Positions 37,475 through 50,684 of a stretch of 64,000 bases of DNA are shown piece after piece; within the stretch, counting starts at the first letter, position 1, and each line of letters starts with the position of its first letter. A program made the position numbers and the translations under genes. Below the pieces are notes generated by a model that saw only the letters and a list, made by a program, of their open reading frames with translations, ran no database searches and had not been told where the DNA came from. This stretch comes from Garcia nutans (lineage: Eukaryota > Streptophyta > Magnoliopsida > Malpighiales > Euphorbiaceae), in NCBI GenBank assembly GCA_947685225.1, contig CANTUV010000035.1, positions 6,579,501 through 6,643,500 of the forward strand. The letters run 5' to 3'.

Positions 37475-39600
37475 GGCCTCAAAATCAAGCTAAGGCCTAA
37501 AACCTTTAAGTTTAAGCAATCCTCAAAGTGGAAATTCAACCAATCTCTAAGTCAAGCAGGAAAAAAACTAAGATACATACCAAAATTCACCTAGGGATTT
37601 TTTTTATAGGCCTTTTCCAGGTTAAGAATTTATTACCATGTAAGTGGCGCAAGCACCAAGATTATTCCAAGATGATTAGAGCTCTACAGCAAATGGATCT
37701 CGATATCTATGTATGGTCCTGCAATTTTGGATTAAGATTCTTTTGCTCTTCAATAATCATTGTAAATATTTTGTGCAAAAAAAAAAAAAACAAATTGTGT
37801 GTAGTTACTTAAGCAAAGATATCAGTTAAATTACCATATCAACTTGAAAACTTAATTCACCATTGTAGAAAACTCATTCAAAAAAGACTTAAGGTATAAG
37901 TTTTTTTTTAATCTCGCTTCATGAAAATGAAATTTGTACACAAGTTGCTTTAAAACAATATGAGTAGAAAGATCTAAATGCCTTTCTCAACATAATTAAC
38001 TAGTCTCTATTTACAATTAACTAAGCTAATTGTATATTTTCAAAAGATAATTTATAATTTTTTACAACATTGTTTGTTATTTATTTCCTTTTAGCAACAA
38101 CATCAACTCATTGTTAAAATTTTTACAACTAATTTTGCTATTTATCATAGTGATTCTACTTCTTCATAAAATATAATAAAAATGAAAATCAAACACAACA
38201 AACTCATATACCAAATCAGGCTCAAGCATTTTACTAATTCATACCATACCCTACTTTATCTTGGTGACACGATTATGACAAGGAAATACCCAAAAACAAA
38301 TGATAAATGTAACCAATAACTAAAATTTTTTTTTTCTTTTAGAAAAATTTTAACTTGATAATGGGCATTTGCCAACATGAAATCACTTTGTATATGAGAT
38401 ATGGTTACACAGTCACAAGCATGTTCTTGGACTAAAAAGCATTTGTACCGATAAAACCTCATCAAAACTGATCATTTACTTTAATATATATACATATATA
38501 CATACACATATGGAGGCTCTTTTTTATAAGCATAATGCAAATGGGTCCCTAATGCCTTAACTTTGTGCCACAGCAGAGAGCAGGCAATCTTTCAAGTGTA
38601 TTGTGCTGCGTATATACCCCCAACCACCAAGTCAAATTTAAGGGCATGTTGATATCTTTACACCCATTCAAGTGTCCTAAAGTGGGGTCCATTTAAGAGT
38701 AAGTTACCATTAGAGGGGATGAAATGGGTCCCCCACTCCCAACACCCCTAATTTCACTACTTTTAAACGCAACCATTGATATATGCTTCTATCTGAAAGC
38801 TGCACCCAACAAGTCTTGGAAAAGAGAGTTCCAGTGGGACAAGTTACTGCTTTATAATTAGAATTGCTTATAGTCGGTGCTTTTTTTTTATGTTCCTTTC
38901 TTTCTATATTATAGGAGGGAGGTTTTTAGAATTTAAATTTAAAATTTAAATGAAAGTAATTTATATTTTTAATTATTAAATTATATTTAATAATTTTTTT
39001 AAATATAAATTATTTTTTTAATATCAAATCAAATAAAATTATAAAGATAATAAAATTTTTTTATTAAATTTTAATATAATTATATATTCAGAACTCAAAT
39101 CAAAATTTTTAATTAAATTAAAATAATTTTTTATTAATCGATAAAATTTTAGTTTAATGGCCACAAGATTAATTTTTATTATTTATTATTTATTTATATT
39201 AATAATAATATTTCATATATTTTTAAATTAATCAGATTAAAATCGAATTAAATTTCTCAAAATAAATTAAAATTAAAATCAAATTGGGGGGGTAATGATC
39301 ATGCGTGTCACTTGCTAGACTCTTCCTGCCCAATGTAAAACTGATTCTGCCCTTTTTTTTATATATAATTCAACTCTTTTCCTTTCCTGTTAATTCATCG
39401 TTGTGGAATTATTTCATCAATTAGGCCCCACTTATTCTCACTTTTATTTATTTATTATTTATTTATGTAATATTCCGAGGCAATATTCTTCATGCAATTT
39501 TTATTGTAAGAAAAAAAAAAGACACATATATAATGATATTCCATCCAATAAAAATATTATTTATCTATTTTTTTTCATAAAAAAATAAAGTAAACCGAAA
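37475..39600. other. intergenic DNA with one low-copy-looking island
   Basis: No gene is recognised. About 38515-38880 is notably less AT-rich, with few homopolymers and phrases such as AAAGTGGGGTCCATTTAAG. It has no open frame of note and could be conserved non-coding sequence or an old gene remnant. The remainder is AT-rich. Confidence 0.5.
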
Positions 39601-40057
39601 CACTATGGCACTATTTGGAATAATAATACATAAAAAATCAATTCAGTTGAATTCTATTAATAGAGTTTCATTCAACTAATAATAGAGTTTTTTAATTTGG
39701 AATAATTTTTGAAGAGATGATTAATTCTATAAGAAATAATCGAAAAATAAAAAATTATAATTATTTAATTTTCTTTTTCTTTTTTGAGCTTTGAGAAATT
39801 ATTTTATCATTTTATACTTATATAAAAAGAGTCATATTTAACTTAAATTAGGAAATTTTAGATTTTTAATACTGAATTTTATTAAATAAATTGAATAATT
39901 ACATTTTTTTTATTTTGGCATAATTTCATTTCTCTAAAAAATATTTTTTTAATTTAAAAGAATTGAATTACAATCATGAGAATTGAAAAAACTAAAATTC
40001 AATTAAAATTAATTTTTTTTTATAGAATTTGAGTTTCTATATAAATACAAACGAGTC
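39601..40057. mobile_element. possible MITE
   Basis: The left text CACTATTTGGAATAATAATA and the right text CTATATAAATACAAACGAGT are loosely inverted, and both border an interior with repeated GAATTGAATT/AATTCAATT-like phrases in opposite orientations. This fits a decayed MITE, but the borders are approximate and no target duplication is certain. Confidence 0.35.
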
Positions 40058-40973
40058 TTTTGAAGACCATTCTAATTGTCTATTGGAAATTTGTGAGAAA
40101 ATTATTTTCTAAGCCTTGAATATATTTAAATAAAAACAAAAGCCTAGAATTTTCAATTCATGGCATGAGCAACGATAATTAGTTAAGACAAGTCTTGTAT
40201 TTGTTCTAAGTTTGATTTATTTTTCAATGGTTAAGACCAAATGTTTACTAGGACACATGCACTATGTAGGCACGAGGATAGACTTTTATTTTTATGTAAA
40301 TGTTCTTTTTTATTAAATATTAAAATTATTATTCACCATATTTATGTAATAAGGAGTTGAAATAAATTTAAATTATTTGAGGTATTTAATTCTTTTTAAT
40401 TTAATTTATAAATTTCATTATATTGTTGTAATTAAACTCTTATCATATGATGACGAGATAATTCAAATTCATGACCAAATAATTTGTTACAACTTTAACA
40501 CTCAATTTGAATTGAATGTAGAAAAAGATAATAACTGAATGGAAAAAAGGGTTGGATATATAGGTCTTGTCTTGTTTGATAAAGAAGTTTTCTTTGACCA
40601 ATTTCTTAGAACTATGAGGTTTTAATTTCCAAATTTTTGTTTGAATTAAATTTGTTAAAAATAAATAAAAAAATTGAGGTGAAGGATAAAAATGACATTA
40701 AACCCTTGATTATTTTAAACCTTCTTCTTCTTCTTCTTCTTATTAAAGAATGAACCTTCTAATTAATTTCCGAATGCTAAAATGGGGTGTAAAAAGGGGT
40801 AAATAAAAAGATAAGATAGATAGAGGGACTTGAGACAAATGGATACCACAGCTTAAATAATTTCTATTGTGACTTTAAGCAAGAATTATTAGTTTTTCCT
40901 ATATTGTCAAATTGATGATCTCATGCAATTATATTATTCGTTAGTCAAAATTTACCAATTTTTTTTGGATTTT

Positions 40974-40996
40974 TGATGATGACGATGATGATGATC

Positions 40997-41067
<71 letters not shown>

Positions 41068-41068
41068 C
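40974..41068. repeat. compound GATGAT - CA - TA microsatellite
   Basis: Several GAT units are followed by about 20 CA dinucleotides and then about 14 TA dinucleotides. It is likely to be length-variable between individuals. Confidence 0.92.
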
Positions 41069-41535
41069 TGTGCGTGTACATATAATGATTTTTAGATGTA
41101 TGCCAAAACCTTAAGATCTCAATTAATTTTTTTCTTTTAAATTCAATGGCAACATACGTGTAGACATATCAAATTCAAACGAAGAACAAGTCAGACACCT
41201 AAAAAACGTTTATAGATTGAATCATCTTTCAATCCAATTCTATCATCTCTTTTTTAAAATATAAATGTGTGTGTGTGTGTGTATAATTTCATAGCTCATT
41301 AAAAAAAATTGCTAGCCAAAATAGAAAAGTTAGCAATAAAAATTTAATTGAGGTTACATAAGCGTTTCCAATATTAGAAGCACAATACTTTAAAATACAA
41401 AAAAATATATATATATATCCTCAATTTGATTTGATTAATTTTTTTTAAACTTAAAATAAATCTGTGAACATTAATTAATTAATTGGATTGATATAATATG
41501 ATAATGATTAATGAACTTCTCATATTTCTAACTAG

Positions 41536-41660
41536 ATATGACTTCTAGTAAAAAAATCCAAGAATAGTTACACTAGTTGGCATAAATACATTATTACATA
41601 TGACTTCCAGTAAAAAAAATCCAAGAATAGTTACATTAGTTGATATAAATACATTATTTC
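41536..41660. repeat. tandem duplication of about 62 bp
   Basis: Two adjacent copies share ATATGACTTCTAGTAAAAAA (C for T in the second) and AATCCAAGAATAGTTACA. They differ at only a few positions, so the duplication is fairly recent. Confidence 0.85.
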
Positions 41661-41991
41661 AGCAATTGTTCTTAATCACTATAATATATGTCAATTACAG
41701 TTCAAAAAAAAAATAATATGTCATTTTTCTTCATATGTAAAAGTTTTTTTTTTTTAATTTATATGCATATAGGGGAGGAAAAACACATAGAATTTGAACC
41801 TAAGATTTAGGTGGAAGCAATAATGCTTCTCGCTATGAAATCAAGACTTGGTAATTATATATGAAATATTTTTATTCATCTCCTTTTCTAAGAAAATATG
41901 ATAATTCTTTTTGTGTATCATATAACAATACAATTTCCTTGAATTAACTTTTTTTAATGCGTTATTTTAAAAAAAAATTATATATAATATA

Positions 41992-44527
41992 TGTAACATC
42001 CGTTAATTTATAAAAAAATAAATAAAATAAATAAAATAAATAATTTAAATAAAAATTGAAGGGTTAGAAGTGAGAAAATAAAATATATATATGTGAGGTA
42101 TATATTAAATATATATAACATATGTAAAAGTCAATATTAAACAGTAAAGTCAAATGGTCAAATAGTAAAATTATAAATACATCTTATAAAATTTAAAATT
42201 AATAAAATAATTAAAAAATATATTTTTCAATTGAAGATAAAAATTATCATTTTTAAAATAAATAAATAAATAATCAATTAAAATAATAAAATAATATATA
42301 TATGGTCTTATATGAAGGAAAGAGAAAAATCAAATTTAAAAGAATTTCTTTCTTCTTCTTCTTCCTCTCTTGGACGTTTTTTCCATGGGTGAGCAAGATT
42401 GATTTTTGTTTCATCTAAATAACCAATTTTGCAAGGATTTTCAAGAACCAAATGGGTTTTGGTGATTTCTTCGTAAATTAGTAAGCTTTCTTTTACAATT
42501 TTGAAGTTTCATTTAAATATAGATTTATGTATAATTTGGGATTTTATAGTAATGAGTTTTAATTGTTCAAATGGGTGTGAAGGATGTTATTTTGATACTT
42601 AAACAATGATTTTATAGTTAAATGATGGATTTGATCAAGTTTGGTTAGAGTTTGGGAGATATAGTGTTGAATTTAGGGTTTTGAAAGAGAATTTTTAAAG
42701 TATGGATATTTATTTGATTTTAATGTTTAAATCATGTTATTAAATAATTTAAATGATGAAATAGGCTTATATTAACATTTAGAATGAGTTGGAATGAAGA
42801 ATTAGAAATGAAGGGACTTAGTGCACATTTTAGGGTTTTGTTAAAAAATTAGTATTTATTTTATATAATTAGTTAAAACATGTTCTAATGTAATTGTAGT
42901 AATAAAAACAAATATAAAACACCAATTAAAATAAATTTGAATGAAATTCTAATAGATAAGGCAAATTTTGAAAATTTAGTAGAAATAATATTTAATTAGG
43001 GTTTAATATTTGAAATGTTTTGAAATGTGATTCTAAATTATTATATTTACTCATAATTTGAATAGACATTAAGTGGAAGTAATTTCTTCAATCTTAGTAT
43101 TGAATGACATCTTGAAAGTGAAGGATAAAGAGTAATATTAGCTTGGATTTGGGTATTAATTAAGGTATGTACATACTTCTGATAGTTTGGAAGTGGTTGC
43201 ATTCAATTTAACTTAACACATTTTAGATAAAAAAAAATGTGTTAAACTACTTGGTTATTTGAGTATTAATATACATTGTGATATGATATATAAAATGATA
43301 TATTTGCATTATATATATTATGAAAAGTTATTATTAACAACTAAAATGAGTGGAATGTGTGTTTGGTATGTATTATGTTAGAATAGCCCAAAATATTTTG
43401 GTATTGTATTTGTAATGCAAAGTGACATGCATTGTCGATTAAACGATATAATTTATTAAATTAAGTGATTTTGTATGATTATGAATGAAAAAAAATGAGA
43501 AAAAGAGGCAATGTGATAAGAAAGTTGATTATGAAAATATGTATTATTTGTGTGTCGTCTAATATATTATTCAATTTCAAAATTTTGTGTTTAGTGACAT
43601 AATTATGATTGCATTCGGGCTAAACGATGTGTGTCACTGATACTTTATTTGTCTTCGGGCTATACGTTGGACGTTACCATTATATGATTTGTCTTCGGAC
43701 TAGACGTTGGACGTCACTTATATTGCCTTCAAACTAGATACTGGGTGTCAAAATAAACCAAAACAACAACTCTGATTTTGAATATTTTATAAAGTTAATT
43801 AGGCCCATGCATATGTTAATATGCAGCTTAGAAAGAATAATGAATATGAATGAAAGTAGAATTACATATCACATTGTGAAACGCCATGAAACAATATTAT
43901 GCATTGTCATTTATTTTAAAATTTTAATATTTATCAAAGTATATACCATTAGGCTTTTAGCTCAGCGTGATTGAAATTCATCGTACATGTGACATGGTTG
44001 AGTCAGTAGATCCGGAGAGTTTCTCTAGATCTGGTCAGGTCTAGAATTAAGGTTAGTTAAGCTTTAGGTAATTTTGCTGCCACAGGATCAGAGCTAGTTG
44101 CTGCCATTTATGCATTCCACTTTATATAACATATCATAATTTTGTATATTTTGTTTATATATTTGGGAGTGTTGTAAACTATAAAAGTTTTTGGATTAAA
44201 TTTTGTGATATGAGATTATATATATGTTTTATATATATATATGTACATATTTGAATGTTTTGAGAAAAATATGAGGAGATTGAGAAATTATGGAGATTTG
44301 TGGGATTTACTATTTTTGGAAGTGTATTTTTCTGTATGTTAATTTTTGGGATATTCGTTTTATAGATAAAACTCTAACAAATTTTTTTAAAGATTTTTAT
44401 ATAAAATATTTATTTTAGGTACCTAAACTAATAAATAATTTTTTATTTAATTATTAAAAATATATTTTTAATGTTTGGGGTATTAATTTGAAAATATAAA
44501 TTTTTTTATTAATACTGAATTGTGACA
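41992..44527. mobile_element. possible solo LTR (Tekay/Del-like), 2.5 kb
   Basis: The stretch begins TGTAACATCC and ends AATTGTGACA, giving the TG...CA borders and TGTAACA/TGTGACA ends seen in chromovirus LTRs. The interior has a leader-like pyrimidine tract (42345-42375), a tandem repeat at 43611-43759 and a G/C-richer block at 43960-44110. The flanking bases ATATA and TTCTT are not a matching duplication, so the borders may be wrong or one flank altered. No reverse transcriptase or gag accompanies it. Confidence 0.35.
43611..43759. repeat. four degenerate units of about 40 bp (TTCGGGCTA motif)
   Basis: Units start at 43611, 43651, 43691 and 43725. Each carries a variant of TCTTCGGGCTATACGTTGGA followed by CGTCAC-like text, then a short T-rich spacer. 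The first two are exactly 40 bp; the last two are shorter and more diverged. Confidence 0.8.
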
Positions 44528-44784
44528 TTCTTATACTATATATATATATATATTATATATTAAGTATATATGTTATATGTATATAGGGTATAATGGTACT
44601 ACATTATATATACTTTAGTTTGAAAATTTAATTAAAAAATTTTTCATTTTTATTTCATAAATGACACAAAAATCACTTAAAAAATATCTTCCGAAATCCT
44701 ATTGAAGTACATTTAAATTTTTTTTGGAGTAAAAAATTTATATTATTTATTTATTTAAGTATTACACTTCAAAATATAATAGGA

Positions 44785-46035
44785 AAAAAGATATAATTTG
44801 GACTTTATATTATAGTATGAAGTTAATATTGTATCTTAAAAGTTTTTTTTTACTAAATTGAAATTTTTTCTTTCAAATTTATATCAAATTGAAATTTTTT
44901 AACGAAATCATTAAATTGAATTAATGACAAAATTCAATTTAGACTTTAGTTAAATATTAAAGTTCAATTTGAACTTCACTTAAATATTATGATTCAAATT
45001 AAATTTAATTTTTGAAAAATAAATTTTTAATTTTAATTATTTATAATCTTAATAAATAATTTTATAATATTTTAATTTATAATAATTTTAATAATTTATA
45101 CTTTTAACAAATAATTAATAATTTGATAATATAAAATTTTAAAAATTATTATAATTTATTGATACTATAAATTATAAATAATTTTTATAATAATAATAAT
45201 ATTATAAATTAATATTTAAAAATATAAAGTATAAAAATTAAAGAAAATTACAAAATACATAAATAAATAAAAATATAAAATTTTTTATAATATTATAAAT
45301 TAATATTAAAAATATAAAATATAAAATCTTAAAAATTTTAAAAAATACACTAGTTGATCATACCAAAACGCTATAGACTGCTGCGTTAAAGGGGTTAATA
45401 GTTATTGATGGATAATTGAGTATAATGTTGAAATTTTAAATGGACGAACCATGGTAGTCATGCTAGTATACAATAATAGTGATAAGGTTTGGAATGTTAT
45501 ATGCACAAAGTAGAGAAATATTTAAAAAAATTATTTTTATATTTAATTTATTTTTTGTAATTTTTATATTTTTATTTATAAATTAATTTATAATATTAAT
45601 AATATTATAAAATTATTTATTAATATTATCAATAATTAATCTTAAAAATTTATAGGCCCTTATATTAAATAAATTTTTAATATTATAATTCATAATATTA
45701 ATAAATTATAATAAAATTTGTTAAAATTATAATTATTATAACTATTAATAATTAAAATTTATTTATTAAAAATTAAGTTAAATTTGAATCTTAATATTTA
45801 ACTAAAGTCTAAATTAAATTTTGATATTTAATCAAAGCTAAAATTAAACCATATTGTTAACTCAATTTAAAGATTTTATTAAAAAGTTTCAATTTGATCA
45901 AAATTTAAAAGAAAAAAAAATTAATTTAGCCTCAATTTAAAAGAAAAAATTTTACTTTTGATGAAAAAAAATTTTAAGATCCAATCATAAATTCAAGCTA
46001 TAGTATAAGGTCAAAATTTAAATTAAAAAGGAAAA
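44785..46035. mobile_element. foldback element with long inverted arms
   Basis: The reverse complement of about 45530-46035 aligns along its length with about 44785-45340. Matching pieces include TTTAGACTTTAGTTAAATAT (left) and its inverse in the right arm, and TATTATAGTATGAAG against the inverse of CAAGCTATAGTATAA. A unique spacer of about 150 bp (45355-45500; CTATAGACTGCTGCGTTAAA) separates the arms. There is no coding region. Long arms suggest a Mutator-type or foldback MITE; termini and target duplication are approximate. Confidence 0.65.
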
Positions 46036-47255
46036 AACCTCATTTTTCTTCTTTATGGGATGGGATGGAAAGTGTTCTCATGAAGAATTAGAAAAGATAT
46101 CATTAAAAAAGAACATACATAAAAAGTATAATTAGCTATGGCGCTATACTACACAAGCATTTGTTAGTTTTTTAAGTACATTTAACGTCCTATTTAAAGA
46201 AACCTACAAATCATCACTAGTATACGTAATTTCATTATATTGGCAATGTCTTCTGTTACATAAAATAGGTTTTTATTTTTCTGTATTTTAATAAAATATT
46301 ACATGACAATACTAATAAATTATATACATATGTACTATGTACGTATATAGTAGAGTATGAATATACATAACATACAAATACGTAGATAGAGAAAAAACAC
46401 AAAAAGCTTTATTATCCCAAATTCTGAGCGCATCACTGCCGACTTCTACGCTCCATAATCATCCAACCCCCAGGGAATCAAATGCCCATCATCCCAAATC
46501 ATTGGTGTGCCACCCTTGTCTTTCACACACGTTTCCTCCACCCCTCTCCCACGTGCTACTCCTTTTTTTTTTTTACTTTTTTCTTTTTAACTTTATAAAT
46601 ATAAAAGTTGTCGACAATATTTTTTTTTAAAAAAGAGATTGATGTTTAATTAGAATGTTGAGTCATTAATCCTAAAGTCAATTTTTCATTTTTTTTAACG
46701 CGTAAAAACTTTATAAAAAGGAAAATGATTTTTAGAAATTTACAACAACTTTTGTTTTTGGCATAATCTTTGTTTTTTTATAAAATGTGAAAAACAAATT
46801 TGTTGTTAAATTTATATATTTTTATTATGGAAAAAGATTAACATTTTAATTAGTTATTACTGACTAACTAACTAAATTAAATGTAAAAAGTTAGATATTA
46901 CAGCTTTAAATATTTGAGTTATAATTTAATTAATTTGAATCCTAACTATTAAAATTTGAAATATATATATATAAGCTGCCTTAATTAGTGCTAATTTATC
47001 AAACACTTTATATTGATAATTCAGAATTTAATTGCCAAATATTAACTCAACTGCTCATAAAAATTTATCCTTAGTTAACATTTTAAGACATAAAAACATA
47101 TTTTTATAATAAAATAATCTTATAAAAATTAATTTTTTCTTTTTTTATTGGAAAATTTGATTTTTTTCCATTTGATAATCAATTCATTTTTAAGTAAAAA
47201 ATTTCAAACAAATTTTATAATTAGAAATAAAAATATACTAATTAGTTACTAATTG

Positions 47256-47507
47256 TTATCCCCTCTATCCCAAATTGATAAATATATTTTTTTTTATTTT
47301 TCATTTATCTCAAATTATAATCTATTTATTATTTTAATAAATTAATTAATATATATATATTAAATCTCTATTATATTTATATTTAATTTTATTTATTAAA
47401 ATATTTAATAAGTAAAATATATATTTTTTAATTAAATAAAAATAATTATTTTTTTTAAATTTTATAAAGTTAAAAATATACATCTCAATTTAGAATGAGG
47501 AAAATGA
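47256..47507. mobile_element. Stowaway-like MITE, about 250 bp
   Basis: The left end, CCCCTCTATCCCAAATTGAT, resembles the CTCCCTCYGTCCCA terminus of plant Stowaway elements. The right end, ATCTCAATTTAGAATGAGGA, is its loose inverse. AAATATAT and AATCTATTTATTATTTTA-like text lies inside. It has no coding capacity, as expected. Confidence 0.6.
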
Positions 47508-48686
47508 TATTATTGTATATTTTTGTTTTTCCACACCTTGCAAGAATAATTATTTTCTTTAGAAAGAGTGAGTGTTGATGACAGGTCACAGTAGTTCTAT
47601 TTGTTTAATGGTTTTGGCTTTTTTATTAATGTCGCTTACGGAGTGCGCGTGTAGATTGCTTAATTAACTAATTAAATAAAGAGGCAGAGGATTTATTTTT
47701 TTTTTGAGGTTTTGAATTGTTTAAGGGGAGAGATTTAGTTTTAATGATATCTGTAATTATTATTCTCAATCATCCATTGGAAAAGTGACAGTTGGGGAAG
47801 ATAGCATACAAATTTTTATCATTATAATTATTAATTATTTATTGGCATATTATTATTTAATTAATTCTTAAGATATTTTTTAATTAATTTCTCTTTAATT
47901 AATTAAACTGTGTCAAAGTCAATGTCTATCTACTTGGGTACAAAAAAATAATGGCTATCTACTTGCTTTTGGTAGCTGACAACAGCTTTGGATAATTCTC
48001 CTTTAAAATGCATTGCACATCTATATTTATATTTCCCTTTCCCATGTTTATATACTATATATTATATAATAATATTAAATACATTTATATAAATAATTTT
48101 TTTACCTTATTTAATTTGCACAGGATAAAAGAGAAATCACCAATCATTTTCTTTAAATATCCCATTTCCCTTATTCTCTTTTCTCTTCTTTTTCTTTAAA
48201 TATCCCATTTCCCCTATTTTCTTTTCTTTTGACAAAAACAATAAGGGCCCAACAGTGCAAGTAGCATGATAGTGAAAATCAATGGAACTCTCTCTTTTTC
48301 CCCTTTTGCAAGGGAAAAAAAATGTTTTTAATAAGTTAGGTACTTTGCCATGAATTTGAGCTTTGCCCTAGACTAACCCCTATTAGTATTAAGTAGTTTG
48401 ATTTTGAGTTATGTAAACATTTAACTAAGAGTTCAATTCCTAATACATACTATATATATTTATTTAAAGATTTCCAGGAATAATAAATTTTCACACAAAA
48501 TATTATGAGTTGATATTTAATTTTTTTCCTTTCCAATTTTTTAAAGTTAAAAAATAAGAAAAATGTGAGGCCATTTAATTATTAATTGTCCTTAATTTTA
48601 TGAATTGTAGAAGAAAAAATAAATCAATGTTTTTTTTAAGATAAAAATAAATCAATGTGAGTTTGGTTATTTTCATATTGTTTAAT

Positions 48687-48688
<2 letters not shown>

Positions 48689-48719
<31 letters not shown>
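48689..48719. repeat. TA microsatellite
   Basis: About fifteen uninterrupted TA dinucleotides. Confidence 0.9.
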
Positions 48720-48722
<3 letters not shown>

Positions 48723-49408
48723 AAAGAAGCTTAGCACATAGACATACTATTTAATAATGGAACATTTTAAAGATATTATAAGAAAATAAAAATTAAAAAT
48801 AAAGAAAAAATTAATTAAAAATAAAGTATTAATTGTAACAAAATATAATTCTATATTAAATTTTTATTTTTTTATTCAATCCATTATGTTAATTTAAAAT
48901 TGTTAATTTAAAATTATATTTTATTTAAAAATAATATTTTTAACGAGTATTTTTTAAAAGTAGATTTTTGGAAAAATCAATCCAGTAAAGACCGCAGGCC
49001 ACGGAAATAGGGGCATTTAATTCTTTGAATTACACACAGGAATGATCAAATTTTCAAATAACAACAGCTAATGAATGATCTCTTAAATGCCGCCATTAAC
49101 TAATTATTACTATAATTATTATATGTGCCGCACCTTATTAATCTTTTTTTTTCAAAGGTGTAATGGGATGGGACCAAATGCAATGGCTGCGTCCTTCCGT
49201 ATAGGTATAATATCTAAATTTTAAAAAATAATTTATACATATATTATCACATAAAGATTTTTATATAAAGTTAATTACTAGATAATAAACACTAATTTAT
49301 TATTGGATGCAATTAATTTAATTTAATTAATTTAAAAAATTAGACGTAATTATTAATTCATATCTAAATTTTTAAAATTTATACACATTAATAAATAATT
49401 ACTCATAC

Positions 49409-49570
49409 CATCTCAAATTGGTAAATATATATATTTTTTCATTTATTTAAATTATAATCTATTTATTATTTTAAAATTTTAATTAATATAATAAAAAAAT
49501 TATATATTTATAAAAATAATTAATTTTGTCTTAAAGAGTATATAATAAATTATTATTAGAATATGAATGA
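49409..49570. mobile_element. second, shortened copy of the Stowaway-like MITE
   Basis: ACCATCTCAAATTGGTAAAT followed by TATAATCTATTTATTATTTT aligns with 47262-47330, and AGAATATGAATGAG resembles the right end of the first copy. It is shorter and more diverged. Confidence 0.5.
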
Positions 49571-49879
49571 GTGAAATTATTATATATAAAAAAAAGAGAT
49601 GCAAGAGAGAGTCAGAATTAAGTATTAATTATAGTTGTAAAAATTAAATAAATTGGGTTAATCAAGTTTTGTGGGTGACCTAACTTCTCATGAGCATAGC
49701 CGACAAAGCATTATTGGAATTGATTGTACGTGTACACTATACGTAGCAAGTAGGACCCATATTGAACTCCCACATCAACTTTCTCGTTAAGCAAAGATCC
49801 GGATTCTTGTTTCTGAATCATATTCTGGCACCATTATAACTCTTTCAAACTCCATTTCTGTCTTTTACCTACTTTCTTC

Positions 49880-49881
<2 letters not shown>

Positions 49882-49932
<51 letters not shown>
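49882..49932. repeat. TTA trinucleotide microsatellite
   Basis: About seventeen TTA units; the minus strand reads as a run of Ile codons in a spurious frame. Confidence 0.9.
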
Positions 49933-50041
49933 CATTTTGTTTTTCATACACAACTTAAGAAGAAAACTCAATATTAATAATAAGAAGAGGAATAAGAAAA
50001 ACTCAATGCCCACTCTTGTTATCATAAAAAGTCTCTCTACC

Positions 50042-50066
50042 TATATATATATATATATATATATAT

Positions 50067-50097
<31 letters not shown>

Positions 50098-50098
50098 A
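50042..50098. repeat. compound TA - GA microsatellite
   Basis: About thirteen TA dinucleotides run directly into about thirteen GA dinucleotides. Confidence 0.9.
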
Positions 50099-50684
50099 GT
50101 AGTGGACATCCTTTTCTAATCTCTTCTTCTACATTCATAATAAGCAAGAATAATAAACTACCCACTATATTAAAAAAAAATGGGTTAATTTAAATGGGTA
50201 TATTGTATTTTTCATAAATTTAATTTCTATAAAAAATAAATTATAAATATATATAAAGAAAGAAGGCTATTTTGTTAAGCAATGTGACATGGTACCCATC
50301 TCTAGCTAGTTAAACCAAGCATGGAGTGGGAGACAGTTCATGTGATTTGTTTTAAAGGGAACTTAAATTAATTTCCAATTATGGCTCTCCAATTATCAAA
50401 TTCTCAATCAACAACCATTTTCTTTCTTTCTTTCTTTTTATTTAATTTTAAATTTTACTAATTAACTCGGTTAAAAGGCAAAACAATCTTTGAATGAGTG
50501 CAATATATATAATTGCAAGAAGACATATATAGGGTTAGCTATTATTATTAAAGAGTGAAATTAAAGAAAATAGAGAAAAATACTGTGACATCGCACATAA
50601 TAATAATTAAAAATTATTGGTTGTTTCATACATAATATCTAAATTTGTAAAATTATAAATCCCATGTAAAAAAGAATATAAGAT

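Larger units (their letters stand above)
40058..41991. other. intergenic DNA, simple repeats only
   Basis: No gene is seen. The stretch contains a short TTC tract near 40723-40741, the large CA/TA microsatellite and the 62-bp tandem pair listed separately, and a GT run at 41266-41282. Confidence 0.65.
46036..50676. other. intergenic DNA, no gene
   Basis: Mostly AT-rich. About 46410-46565 is a balanced island containing a CACGTG core (CCCACGTGCTAC near 46548) and no meaningful open frame. About 48960-49210 and 49660-49830 are also less AT-rich. MITE-like repeats and microsatellites are listed separately. Confidence 0.6.

Noticed and set aside
43611..43759. CRISPR-like array
   Set aside because: Units are degenerate and contiguous, without unique spacers between identical repeats, and the organism is a plant.
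41992..44527. Calling this a complete LTR retrotransposon
   Set aside because: No gag, protease, integrase or reverse transcriptase text is present and the flanks do not match; only a solo-LTR hypothesis was kept, at low confidence.
49834..50025. Minus-strand frame with a long Ile run
   Set aside because: It is produced by the TTA microsatellite.
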